A stretch of 20,857 nt of DNA from Ideonella sp. (lineage in GTDB: Bacteria > Pseudomonadota > Gammaproteobacteria > Burkholderiales > Burkholderiaceae_C). The position numbers and the translations under genes are program-made. Below are positions 9,650 through 17,296 of this stretch, piece by piece. Numbering within the stretch: position 1 is the first letter of the stretch; each line of letters opens with the position of its first letter. Where the stretch lies: the NCBI GenBank assembly GCA_016721465.1, contig JADKIA010000016.1, positions 1 to 20,857 of the forward strand, written 5' to 3'. The notes below the pieces were generated by a model. It was given only the letters and a program-made list of their open reading frames with translations, was not told the DNA's origin and ran no database searches.

Positions 9650-10417
9650 TCAGAAGCGGTGGGTGCGCGCCAGCGCATCGATGCCGCCGTCGATGAACAA
9701 CACCGTGCCGTGGATGAACGACGACTTCTGCGACAGCAGGAAGTCGACCAGATCGGCCACCTCCTCGGGCTGGCCGTTGCGGCCCAGCGGCGGCAGGAAG
9801 TTGCGAGATTGCTCGGGCAGGCGCGTGTCGGATTGCATCGCCGACAGCAGCGGCGTGACGATGGGTCCTGGTGCGACCGCGTTGAGGCGCACGCCAGCCG
9901 CGGCCCAGCGCATCGCGCGCTCGCGCACCGCGCAGGCCACGGCGTACTTACTCAGGCAGTAGGCCACGAGCGGGTGATCCACCCTGGCCGCCTCGGCGCG
10001 GGCGGCGGCCTCGTCGCCGGCGGCCATGGCCTGGGCCAGCGGATGGTCCTGCGGCTCGGGCACATGCACCGCGCCGGCCGAGGCGATCACCACCGCCGCC
10101 GGCTGATGGCCGGCGCGCAGGGCCTCGAACAGTCCGTCGATCAGCGCCACCGCGCCGAAGTGGTTGACCGAGACGATCTGCGCCGGATCGCCCGTGGGCG
10201 GCAGGCCGGCCGAGCAGACCAGCGCATCGATCACGCCGCCGCTGCGCGCGAGCACCTGCTCCACGGCCCGCGCACGGCCGGCGGGCGTGGACAGATCGGC
10301 GACCACCTCGCCCCGATCGTGCGCGACGCCCAGCACCGTGCGGCCCTGCCGCTGGTGCGAGCGGGCGACGGCCGCGCCGATGCCGGAGCTGGAACCGGTG
10401 ATGACGATCTCATGCAT
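9650..10417 (-). CDS. Short-chain dehydrogenase, 3-alpha-hydroxysteroid dehydrogenase/carbonyl reductase-like
   Basis: This is an intact classical SDR of 255 residues. The cofactor loop TGSSSGIG is at residues 7-14 and the catalytic pair Tyr153-x3-Lys157 lies in YCLSK. A Ser in VVIASAGAVH completes the triad. The whole pattern (EVVADLSTPAGR, SVNHFGA, LRAGHQPAAVVIAS, the segment before Tyr, then GVRLNAVAPGPIVTPLL and VLFIDGGIDA) closely resembles the 3-alpha-HSD/carbonyl reductase of Comamonas testosteroni, including its length and near-identical active-site numbering. It should interconvert a hydroxyl and a ketone with NAD(P)(H). The start ATG 10417 overlaps the fused cofG-cofH stop by eight bases, and GGAGGAG lies ten bases upstream (10428-10434). 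It is the last gene of the minus-strand block. A steroid substrate is likely but not proven. Confidence 0.88.
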   Translation of the reverse strand: MHEIVITGSSSGIGAAVARSHQRQGRTVLGVAHDRGEVVADLSTPAGRARAVEQVLARSGGVIDALVCSAGLPPTGDPAQIVSVNHFGAVALIDGLFEALRAGHQPAAVVIASAGAVHVPEPQDHPLAQAMAAGDEAAARAEAARVDHPLVAYCLSKYAVACAVRERAMRWAAAGVRLNAVAPGPIVTPLLSAMQSDTRLPEQSRNFLPPLGRNGQPEEVADLVDFLLSQKSSFIHGTVLFIDGGIDALARTHRF

Positions 10418-12919
10418 GGCTGGGGCACTCCTCCGGGCTGTGGATGGGGACAGGGCTGCAGGCGTGGGCAGGGGCGTGGACGGCGATGGGCACGACCGGC
10501 CGCGTGGACGGCGGCACCGCGCCCACCGGCTGGTACAGCGTGCTGCGCCGCCAGGCCGGGCGGCCGATGCCGGCGGCCAGCGATTCGAGCGACTCGGCGG
10601 TGAGCGTCTGGCCATGCGCGCCACCGGCGGCGCGGGTGATCGATTCGTCCATCAGGACGCCGCCCAGGTCGTTGGCGCCGGCGCGCAGGCACAGGGCCGC
10701 GCCCTCGGCACCCATCTTCACCCAGGAGGCCTGGATGTTCGGGATCAGCGGGTGCAGCGCCAGGCGCGACACCGCGTGCATCAGCACCGCCTCGCGCAGC
10801 GTGGGGCCTTGGCGGCTCTGGCCCTTGCGCGCCATCGGCGCCTCCATGTGCACGAAGGCCAGCGGCACGAACTCGGTGAAGCCGCCGGTGCGCGCCTGCA
10901 GCTCGCGCAGCCGCAGCAGGTGGCGCGCCCAATGCTCGCTGCGCTCGACATGGCCGAACATGATGGTGGCGGTGCTGCGCAAGCCGGCCTCGTGGGCGTG
11001 GCGCATCACCTGCAGCCACTCGTCGGTGTTCAGCTTGTCGGGGCAGATGCGTGCCCGCACCTCGTCGTCGAGGATCTCGGCGGCGGTGCCGGGCAGCGTG
11101 CCCAGGCCCGCGTCCTTGAGCCGCCGTAGGTAGTCTGGTAAGGGCATCTTCAGCGTGCGCGCGCCGTGCAGCACTTCCAGCGGCGAGAAGGCGTGCACAT
11201 GCATCCCGGGCACGGCCTCCTTCACGGCCGCCACGATGTCGAGGTAGGTCTGGCCGCTGAACTTGGGGTGGATGCCGCCTTGCAGGCAGACCTCGGTGGC
11301 GCCGCGCTCCCAGGCCTGGCGGCTGCGGCGGGCGATCTCGGCGGTGTCCATCAGGTAGGCCTGGCCGCGCAGGTCCTGCGTGGCCCGTCCCCTGGCAAAG
11401 GCGCAGAAGCTGCAATGGTGGCCGCAGATGTTGGTGTAGTTGATGTTGCGGTTGACGACGTACGACACGCCTTCGCCCACCATGGCCGCGCGCAACCGGT
11501 CCGCGGCGCGCAGCAGCGGCGGCAGATCATCGCCATCGGCATTGAATAGCGCCACGATGGCCGCCTCCTCCAGCGCCTCGCCGGCCAGGGCGCGATCGAC
11601 ATGAACGCGCAATTCATGCGATAGGCACGCCGGCGCGTGCCGACGCGTGCGGGCGGTGTCCGAGCCCGCCGGCGTCGGACGCCAGAGCGCGGCCTGCGGC
11701 GGCAGCGCCTGCGCCGCCCCGGCATGCCAGGCCTCGCCGCGCGCGCGCCCGAAGCTGTCGATCTGGCGCAGCACCGTGGGGCGCAGCGCGGCATCCACCC
11801 AGCGCTCGGCCTGCTGGGCGTGGTGCGGCGCGATGGCCAGGCGCTCGGCCAGGTGGCGGCCGGCGACGCGGGTCTGCTCGGCCAGCGTGTCCAGGTGCGG
11901 CCAGGGCGCCTCGGGGTTCACATGGTCCGGCGTCACCGGCGAGACGCCACCCCAATCGTTCAGGCCCGCATCCACCAAGGCGCCAAGCCGGCCCTGCTGC
12001 AGGTTGGGCGGCGCCTGGATCGACATGCGCGGGCCGAAGATCAATCGCGCGGCGGCGATCGTCCATTGGTGCTCCGCCAGGCTCGGCTCGGGCGTCGCGG
12101 CCATGCGCGTGCCCGGCTTGGCGCGGAAGTTCTGCACGATCACCTCCTGGATGTGCCCGAACTCGTCGTGCAGCTCGCGCAGCGCCAGCAACGCCTCGAT
12201 GCGCTCGCGTCGAGTCTCGCCGATGCCGATGAGGATGCCGCTGGTGAAGGGCACCGCCTGTTCGCCAGCGGCGCGGATCGTGGCCAGACGGGCCTGCGGC
12301 TGCTTGTCGGGCGAGCCCCAGTGCGGGCCGCCCTTGTTGCACAACCGAGTCGAGGCCGACTCGAGCATGATGCCCATCGAAACCGACACCTGGCGCAACC
12401 GCGCCAGGTCGGCGCTGCTCATCAGGCCGGGGTTCAGGTGTGGCAGCAGGCCGGTCTCCTGCCACACCAGGCGGCCATGGCTTCGAGGTAGTCGAGCGTG
12501 GTGGCATGGCCCAGCGCGTCCAGCGCGGCGCGGGCGGCGGGGTAGCGCCGCTCGGGCCTGGTCGCCCAGGGTGAACAGCGCCTCGTGGCAGCCCGTGGCC
12601 CGGCCGGCGCGGGCGATGGCCAGCACCTGCTCAGGGTTCAGGTAGGCGCGGCCGCGCCGCGCGGCGCCTGGGCGAAGGTGCAGTAGTGGCACACGTCACG
12701 GCACAGCTGCGTCAGCGGGATGAACACCTTGCGCGAGTAGGTGACGATGCGGCCGTGGCCGGCCAGCGTCAGCGTCCGGGCGCGGCGCAGCAGCTCGGGC
12801 AACTCGTCGAACGACAGGTCGGCCAGCGCCAGCGCGGCTGGAGCGGTGAGCCGCTCGCCAGGCGACGTCGAAGCACTCAGATCGGGGCGGCAGGTCGGAT
12901 GGGAAGGGTGGGGTGCCAT
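10410..12919 (-). CDS. fbiC: 7,8-didemethyl-8-hydroxy-5-deazariboflavin (FO) synthase, fused CofG-CofH (FbiC type), with frameshifts
   Basis: This is a double radical-SAM enzyme of about 836 residues. It makes FO, the deazaflavin core of F420, from tyrosine and 5-amino-6-ribitylamino-uracil. The N-terminal CofG half holds the 4Fe-4S motif CRDVCHYC (Cys73, 77, 80), then ETGLLPHLNPG, SMGIMLES and PFTSGILIGIGE. The C-terminal CofH half, joined without a stop, holds CGHHCSFC (11403-11426), EVCLQGGIHP, LPGTAAEILDDEVR and STATIMFGHVE. The order CofG-CofH matches actinobacterial FbiC. One indel near 12655 directly after the first Cys motif, and a compensating pair near 12550 and 12485, break the CofG half; the CofH half is clean. 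A strong GAGGAG precedes ATG 12919. The start lies within the cofC 3' end, and the stop overlaps the SDR start. Identity is firm. Confidence 0.93.
10428..10434 (-). promoter_or_regulatory. Shine-Dalgarno of the 3-alpha-HSD-like SDR
   Basis: GGAGGAG on the minus strand sits ten bases before ATG 10417, inside the 3' end of fbiC. The spacing is slightly long, but it supports this start and re-initiation at the ATGCATGA overlap. Confidence 0.5.
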
Positions 12920-13665
12920 GTCAGGCTCCTCGGTGCAGAGTTCGGTGGATCGTTGCGCGGATCGCAGTGAGGGGCGGTGCTGGTGGGGGCAGACGAGGCG
13001 ATGGCGCCGGCGGACGCTGGCAGCGGAAGTGCCCGGGGCCACGGGCCCAGAAGCCGCAGCTCGTCGGGCTCGTCGACATCGAATGCCAGTCCCGGGCGGT
13101 CGACTCGCGCGGCCGTCAGACCGAGTGCCGCCGCCAGCCCCAGGTGGCGGGCGGCGCTGTCCGGACCAAAGGCCAAGTCGATGCGCATCGGCAGCCGGGT
13201 GTACAGCGCATTGGTGCCGCGCCCGTGGCGGTCCGCTGCCAGGGCCATTCCGCAGAGGCGGCCCGCGGCGACGAGTGCACCGACATCGTCGCTGGCCAGC
13301 CACGGCAGATCGGCGTGCAGCACCAGCAGCTCGCGCACACCTTGTCTCGAAAGTTGGCGCGCTGCATCGAGCAAGCTGGCGTTGAGCTCGCCCAGGGTAT
13401 CTGGAATCCAGAGCAGATCGCCGGTCACGGGTTGCGGGCTGGTCACGGCGATGCCCACGATGTCCGGACAGGCGCGCAGCACAGCCAGCACGTGGGCGGT
13501 CATGTGTTCGATCAGGGCCTGCCGCTGCTCGGCGCAGAGGACGCCGGCCAGGCGCTGCTTGCCCTGGCCAGGTGCCTTCAGCGCTACCAAGGCCCAGCAG
13601 CCCTGGGGTGCTGACCTGCGGGAACGGCGGTGCCGGGGGCCCATCGTTCGATCCGCGGTGCTCAC
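12877..13665 (-). CDS. cofC: Phospholactate/phosphoglycerate guanylyltransferase, CofC (FbiD) family
   Basis: CofC activates the three-carbon phosphate that becomes the F420 side-chain link: 2-phospholactate, phosphoenolpyruvate or 3-phosphoglycerate, depending on the organism. It does so with GTP and hands the product to CofD. The frame is intact at 262 residues. It shows ALKAPGQGKQRLAG near the N-terminus (nucleotide-binding start), LLVLHADLPWL, RHGRGTNALYTR, FGPDSAARHL and a closing FDVDEPDELRLL, all typical of CofC. The start is GTG 13665, overlapping the cofD stop (GTGA). After the normal family end come about 50 Pro/Ala/Ser-rich residues. These run 43 bases into fbiC and may be an artefact of a hidden indel, since another frame stops one base before the fbiC ATG. 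Substrate preference cannot be told from sequence alone. Confidence 0.88.
   Translation of the reverse strand: MSTADRTMGPRHRRSRRSAPQGCWALVALKAPGQGKQRLAGVLCAEQRQALIEHMTAHVLAVLRACPDIVGIAVTSPQPVTGDLLWIPDTLGELNASLLDAARQLSRQGVRELLVLHADLPWLASDDVGALVAAGRLCGMALAADRHGRGTNALYTRLPMRIDLAFGPDSAARHLGLAAALGLTAARVDRPGLAFDVDEPDELRLLGPWPRALPLPASAGAIASSAPTSTAPHCDPRNDPPNSAPRSLTWHPTLPIRPAAPI
12926..12931 (-). promoter_or_regulatory. Shine-Dalgarno of fbiC
   Basis: GAGGAG on the minus strand lies six bases before ATG 12919. It fixes the fbiC start inside the tail of the cofC frame and argues that FbiC is translated on its own, even though the two frames overlap. Confidence 0.65.
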
Positions 13666-14613
13666 GACGCGGCCTTCTGTCTCGACAGCCGGGCGGCCAG
13701 GGCCAGCGTCTCGCGCGCCAGGCGCTCGCGGTCGGCCAGGTCGCGCATCAGGGTGTCGGTGATCAACGACTCGGTGCCCAGCTGCGGTGCCACCACCCGA
13801 TCGCGCTCATCGAGCACGAACCCGTCGAGCAGGTCGCCGTAGTAGCGCGCCACCTGATCGGCCGCCACCGGCAGCCCCAGCTCGGCCATGATCTTGCCGG
13901 TCGGCCCCTTCACGGCCCGACCGCCGACCAGCGGTGACACCGCCACCACCGGCGCCGCGCAGGCCGACAGCGCGCGGCGCAGCGCCGGAATTGCCAGCAT
14001 CGGCGCCATGCTCAGCCAGGGATTGGAGGGGCACAGGATCACCGCCTCCAGCTGCGGCGAGGCCAGCGCGGCCAGCAGACCCGGTGCGGGCTGCGCGTCG
14101 CTGGCGCCGTCGTAGCGCAGCGCGATGACCATGGGCTCGCAGCGCCGCGCGAACGTAGTGCTGGAAGTCCAGCTCACCCTCGGACGTGACGACGCGGGTG
14201 CGCACCGGGTCGTCGCTCATCGGCAGCACGCGCGGGCCCACGCCGAGGCGATGCGCCAGATCGGCAGTCACTTCGGCCAGCCGCCGCCCGTTGGCCAGCG
14301 CCTGAGTGCGCGCCACGTGCAGCGCCAGATCGGCATCGCCGAGCTGGAACCAGGTGGGCCCGCCCAGTTCGCCCAGCGTGCGCATGAACTGCCAGGTCTC
14401 GTCGCGCCGGCCCCAGCCCAGATCGGGGTTGGCGATGCCGGCCAGCGTGTACAGCGTGGTGTCCACGTCGGGGCTGATGTGCAGGCCCAGGTGGTTGAAA
14501 TCGTCACCGGTGTTGACCACGACGGTGAGGTCCTGAGGCGCCAGCACACGGGCCAGTCCGAGCGCCAACTTGGCCCCGCCGATGCCGCCGGACAGCGCAA
14601 CAACGCGGCTCAT
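13662..14613 (-). CDS. cofD: 2-phospholactate (or phosphoglyceryl) transferase, CofD family, one frameshift
   Basis: CofD joins the GDP-activated three-carbon unit to FO, giving F420-0 or its dehydro/glyceryl form. Corrected length is 316 residues, normal for the family. The N-terminus has the GGIGGAK loop (residues 9-15), then VVNTGDDFNHLGLHISPDVD, the FO- and GDP-binding signature. TLYTLAG, ETWQFMRTLGE and WFQLGDADLALHV follow. After the break come RRRCEP, ILCPSNPWLSM and VKGPTGKIMAELG. One extra base in the CGCGC at 14146-14150 shifts the frame; removing it restores VRRRCEP. ATG 14613 has a near-perfect GGAGGT five bases upstream. As written, the upstream cofE frame reads straight into cofD without a stop (see findings). 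Confidence 0.92.
14610..14613 (-). other. ATGA overlap between cofE (other frame) and cofD
   Basis: On the minus strand the cofD ATG and a TGA share ATGA. This TGA is not in the cofE frame as written, but becomes the cofE stop if one base near the 3' end of cofE is removed. It is therefore the likely original cofE-cofD junction. Confidence 0.5.
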
Positions 14614-15462
14614 GCGTGACCTCCGGGCCCGGCGCGGGCCAGGTCCTGCCCCTGCGCAGCGGGCGGCGCCCGTGGCCGCGGCCACGTCTTCGGCGCCGAA
14701 GAGGTCCTCCAAGGCGGGCCTGATCAGCGCGGCCGCCCCGAGGTGCGGTGCCGTGCTGCCCCAGCCGCGCACCAGCACCATCGGTGTGCCCTCGGCGCCT
14801 TCGCCCATCACCAGTCCGGCGGCGCCGGCCAGGGCGTCGGCGGCGGCCACCTGGGTCACTTCCAGGGTTCGACCATTGCGGTCCGTCTCGCCGCGATGGT
14901 CGACCAGTGCGGCCAGGCCAGCGGCGCCCAGCGCGATGTTGGTGCTGCCCAGCCGCCAGGGCCGGCCGAAGCTGTCGCTGACGATCACCCCGGGCGCCAC
15001 ACCCAGGCGAGCCTGCAGCGCGTCGCGCAGCGCGGCGGCCGACGCATCGGGGTCACGCGGCAGCAGCAGCGCCACCTCGGCGCCGCCCGCTCCTGCGGGC
15101 ACGTTGGAGCGGTCGATGCCCGCATTGGCCATCACGAAACCCAGCCGGTGGCGCACGATCAGCACCTGCGGCCGGGCGCGCAGCACCTCGGTCGATTCGG
15201 CCAGCACCAGCTCGACCAGGCGCGCATCCTTGCGCGTGCGTGCGGCCAGTTCGATGGCGCGCGGCGAGGGCCGCACCGAGGCCAGGTCGACGATCCGTCC
15301 TTCGGCCTTGGAAACGATCTTCTGTGCCACGACAAGGAGGTCGCGTACTTCGAGCGTCAATCCGGCGCGCTGCAGCGCCTCGCTGGCCATGGCCGCCAGG
15401 TCGGCGCCGGCCGGCACTTCACCGATGCCGGGCAGGGCGATGATGTGTAGTGCGGTGGCCAT
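14610..15462 (-). CDS. cofE: F420-0:gamma-glutamyl ligase (CofE)
   Basis: CofE adds gamma-linked glutamates to F420-0 using GTP and a divalent metal. The protein starts MATALHIIALPGIGEVPAGA. It then shows DLLVVAQKIVSKAEGR (about 41-56), GFVMANAGIDRSNV, VSDSFGRPWRLGSTNIALG, DRNGRTLEVTQVAAADALAG and LVMGEGAEGTPMVLVRG, all family signatures. There is no C-terminal nitroreductase domain, unlike mycobacterial FbiB. The reading frame has no stop of its own before cofD. The other frame ends at a TGA overlapping the cofD ATG (ATGA, 14610-14613), and the length 853 is one base over a multiple of three. The end given here assumes one extra base near the 3' end. The stop of npdG lies 37 bases upstream. 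No clear ribosome site was seen. Confidence 0.9.
14619..14624 (-). promoter_or_regulatory. Shine-Dalgarno of cofD
   Basis: GGAGGT on the minus strand lies five bases before ATG 14613, one of the strongest ribosome sites in the window. It supports independent translation of cofD and so argues against a true CofE-CofD fusion protein. Confidence 0.7.
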
Positions 15463-15499
15463 GGGCTCAGTACAGGCAGGTCATGTCGTGGGCCTCGGC

Positions 15500-16181
15500 T
15501 CAGACGACCTCGCCCGGCGTCACCAGCGTGCCGGTGATGCGCAGACCGGCGCCATCGATGGCATAGGTCTTGTTCATGAAGATCAGCACTGAGGTCAGCG
15601 CCTCGGCGGCGGCCGAATTGGCCAGCGCGCCGCCATGCAGCCCGCGCAGGCCGGCATCGTGGGCCAGGCGCACCACCCGCTGGCGCGCCGCCTTGTCGTC
15701 GCCGAAGACCAGCACGTCGCAATCGACGACTCCGTCCGCGGCCAGCTTGTGCGCGGCCACGTTGTGGAAGGCCGAGACCAGCGTCACCGCCTCGCCCAGC
15801 ATCGCCTGCGCGCGCTGGGCGGCGCTGCCCTCGGGCGGCAGTTGCACCCGCATCACCTTGGGGGCCTTCAGCGGCACCGTGGTGTCGACCACCAGCTTGC
15901 CGGCCACCACCTCGCGGATCTCGGCGAGCACCCCCGGCCTGCGAATCGAAGGGCACGGTGACGACCACGATGTCGGCCGTTGCCGCAGCCTCGCGGTTGG
16001 CAGCGCCGGCGACGGGGCGGCCCAGCGCCTGCGCCAGCTGTGCGGCGGCCTCGGCGGCACGCTCGGCCGAGCGCGAGCCCAGCGTCACGTGGTGGCCGGC
16101 GCGCGCCCAGCGGCGGGCCAATGCGTGGCCCAGGTGGCCGGTGCCGCCGAGCACGGCGATGGACTGGGGGCTGGCGGTCAT
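15500..16181 (-). CDS. npdG: NADPH-dependent F420 reductase (F420H2:NADP+ oxidoreductase), one frameshift
   Basis: This enzyme moves hydride between NADP(H) and F420, and in an F420-making aerobe is expected to supply F420H2. It has about 226 residues after correction, the normal size. The Rossmann loop GGTGHLG is at residues 12-18, followed by GHHVTLGSRSAERA, where the Ser-Arg suits NADPH. ADIVVVTVPFDS, KLVVDTTVPLKAP, TLVSAFHNVAAHKL and CDVLVFGDD follow, in the order of the family. One extra base in the C run at 15931-15935 breaks the frame; removing it gives a clean QAGVLAEI. It starts 22 bases after the phosphotransferase gene. Identity as the F420-type rather than another oxidoreductase of COG2085 rests on both sequence pattern and the adjoining cof genes. 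Confidence 0.87.
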
Positions 16182-16203
16182 GGGGATCGTCCCTCGGGTC
16201 GGG

Positions 16204-17278
16204 TCAGGCGTTGGCCGGGCAGGCGGCAGCGGCCTTCGGATGGAATGCGCGGGGGCCGGGTTCGATGCCCAGTCCGTCGGCCAGCTCGCGGCAGCGCAGC
16301 GCGAATTGCCGCTGCGCGAAGGCGGCATCGAAGCCGAAGCGGCAGCCCTCGAGCATCATCTGCAGGGCACCGCGGGCCTGGTAGGCGCGCCGGCGCCACA
16401 CCGCCACTTCGGTCAGATCGGCATCGGCCAGCCTTTGGCCGTAGCTGGCCCAGAAGGCGGCTGGCAGGTCCAGGAAGCCGAAGATCCACTCGGCCGAGGG
16501 GTCGCCGAAGAAGGCGCGCTCGGCATCCAGCAACGCGCTCAGGCGCCAGCCCTGCGGGCCCGTGGCTGATCAGCACGTTGCGCGGCCACAGGTCGCCGTG
16601 TGCCAGGCGCGGCGGCTGACCTGCCGGCAAGCCGGCATCGAGCCGTGCACGCGCGTCGGGCTGGCGCAGCAGGGCAAGCAGACCGTCCAAGCCGGCCACC
16701 GCGATGCGTTGTTCGGCCAGATCGGCGGCCAGACCTTCGACGAGTGCGATGAACCAGGCCGAGACGCTGGCCAGCGCCGGTGCCGGCGCCGGAAAGCCGA
16801 AGCGATCACCCGGCAGCGCGTGCAGCCGCGCCACCAGGGCGCCGAATTCATGCCACAGCGCCTGTTGGTCGGCTGGTGTCAGGCGCGGCATGGCGGTCTC
16901 CCACACCTCGCCATCGCGGTGTTCGAACAGCGCCCAGTCGCGCGCCACCAGTCGCCGGCTGGTGTCGGCATGCAGCAGGCGCGGGATCACCTCGCCCAGC
17001 GTGCGCAGCAACGGTTGCACGCTGCATTCGCGTGCCAGCATCTGCTGCTCGTGGCGCCACAGGTGCGCACCGGCCGCGGGGCCCAGGCGCAGCACCGCGC
17101 GGGCTCCGTCGGCCAGGTCGATGCGGTAGCTGGTGTTGAAGTGGCCCTCGCCCAGCAGGGCGTGGCCAACGAGCGCTGCTTCGCTGCCCAGGGCCTCGCG
17201 CACCAGATCTGCCAGCAGCGCGGTCTCGACCGGCTGCCGCAGCACCGGCTGGCGACGCTCGACGGCCACGAAGTTCAT
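16204..17278 (-). CDS. APH/choline-kinase-family phosphotransferase, one frameshift
   Basis: This is a kinase of the aminoglycoside phosphotransferase (APH) fold, about 357 residues after correction. The N-lobe has GEGHFNTSYRIDLADGARAV, with the glycine-rich nucleotide loop. The catalytic motif is HGDLWPRN (His227, Asp229, Asn234), and the Mg-binding acidic motif appears as LLDAERAFFGDP with Asp at 16525-16527. One extra base in GGGCCC at 16556-16561 separates the two motifs. The family includes antibiotic kinases, choline and homoserine kinases, and kinases of hydroxyacyl-CoA degradation. It lies between a CoA ligase and npdG with short gaps, so it is probably part of the same pathway. Its substrate cannot be read from sequence; true aminoglycoside resistance is unlikely in this setting. 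Confidence 0.85.
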
Positions 17279-17296
17279 CGGTTCGGCCCCGTGGCT

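Noticed and set aside
9595..9650. Possible bidirectional terminator between the converging gene blocks
   Set aside because: No stable stem followed by a T run could be found on either strand.
10231..11415. A 394-codon minus-strand frame overlapping fbiC
   Set aside because: Arg/Pro/Ala-rich shadow of the CofH half and the SDR; the true frames carry the radical-SAM and SDR motifs.
16204..17278. Aminoglycoside resistance gene
   Set aside because: The APH motifs are present, but the family is broad and the setting is catabolic and F420-related, with no mobile element or other resistance gene.
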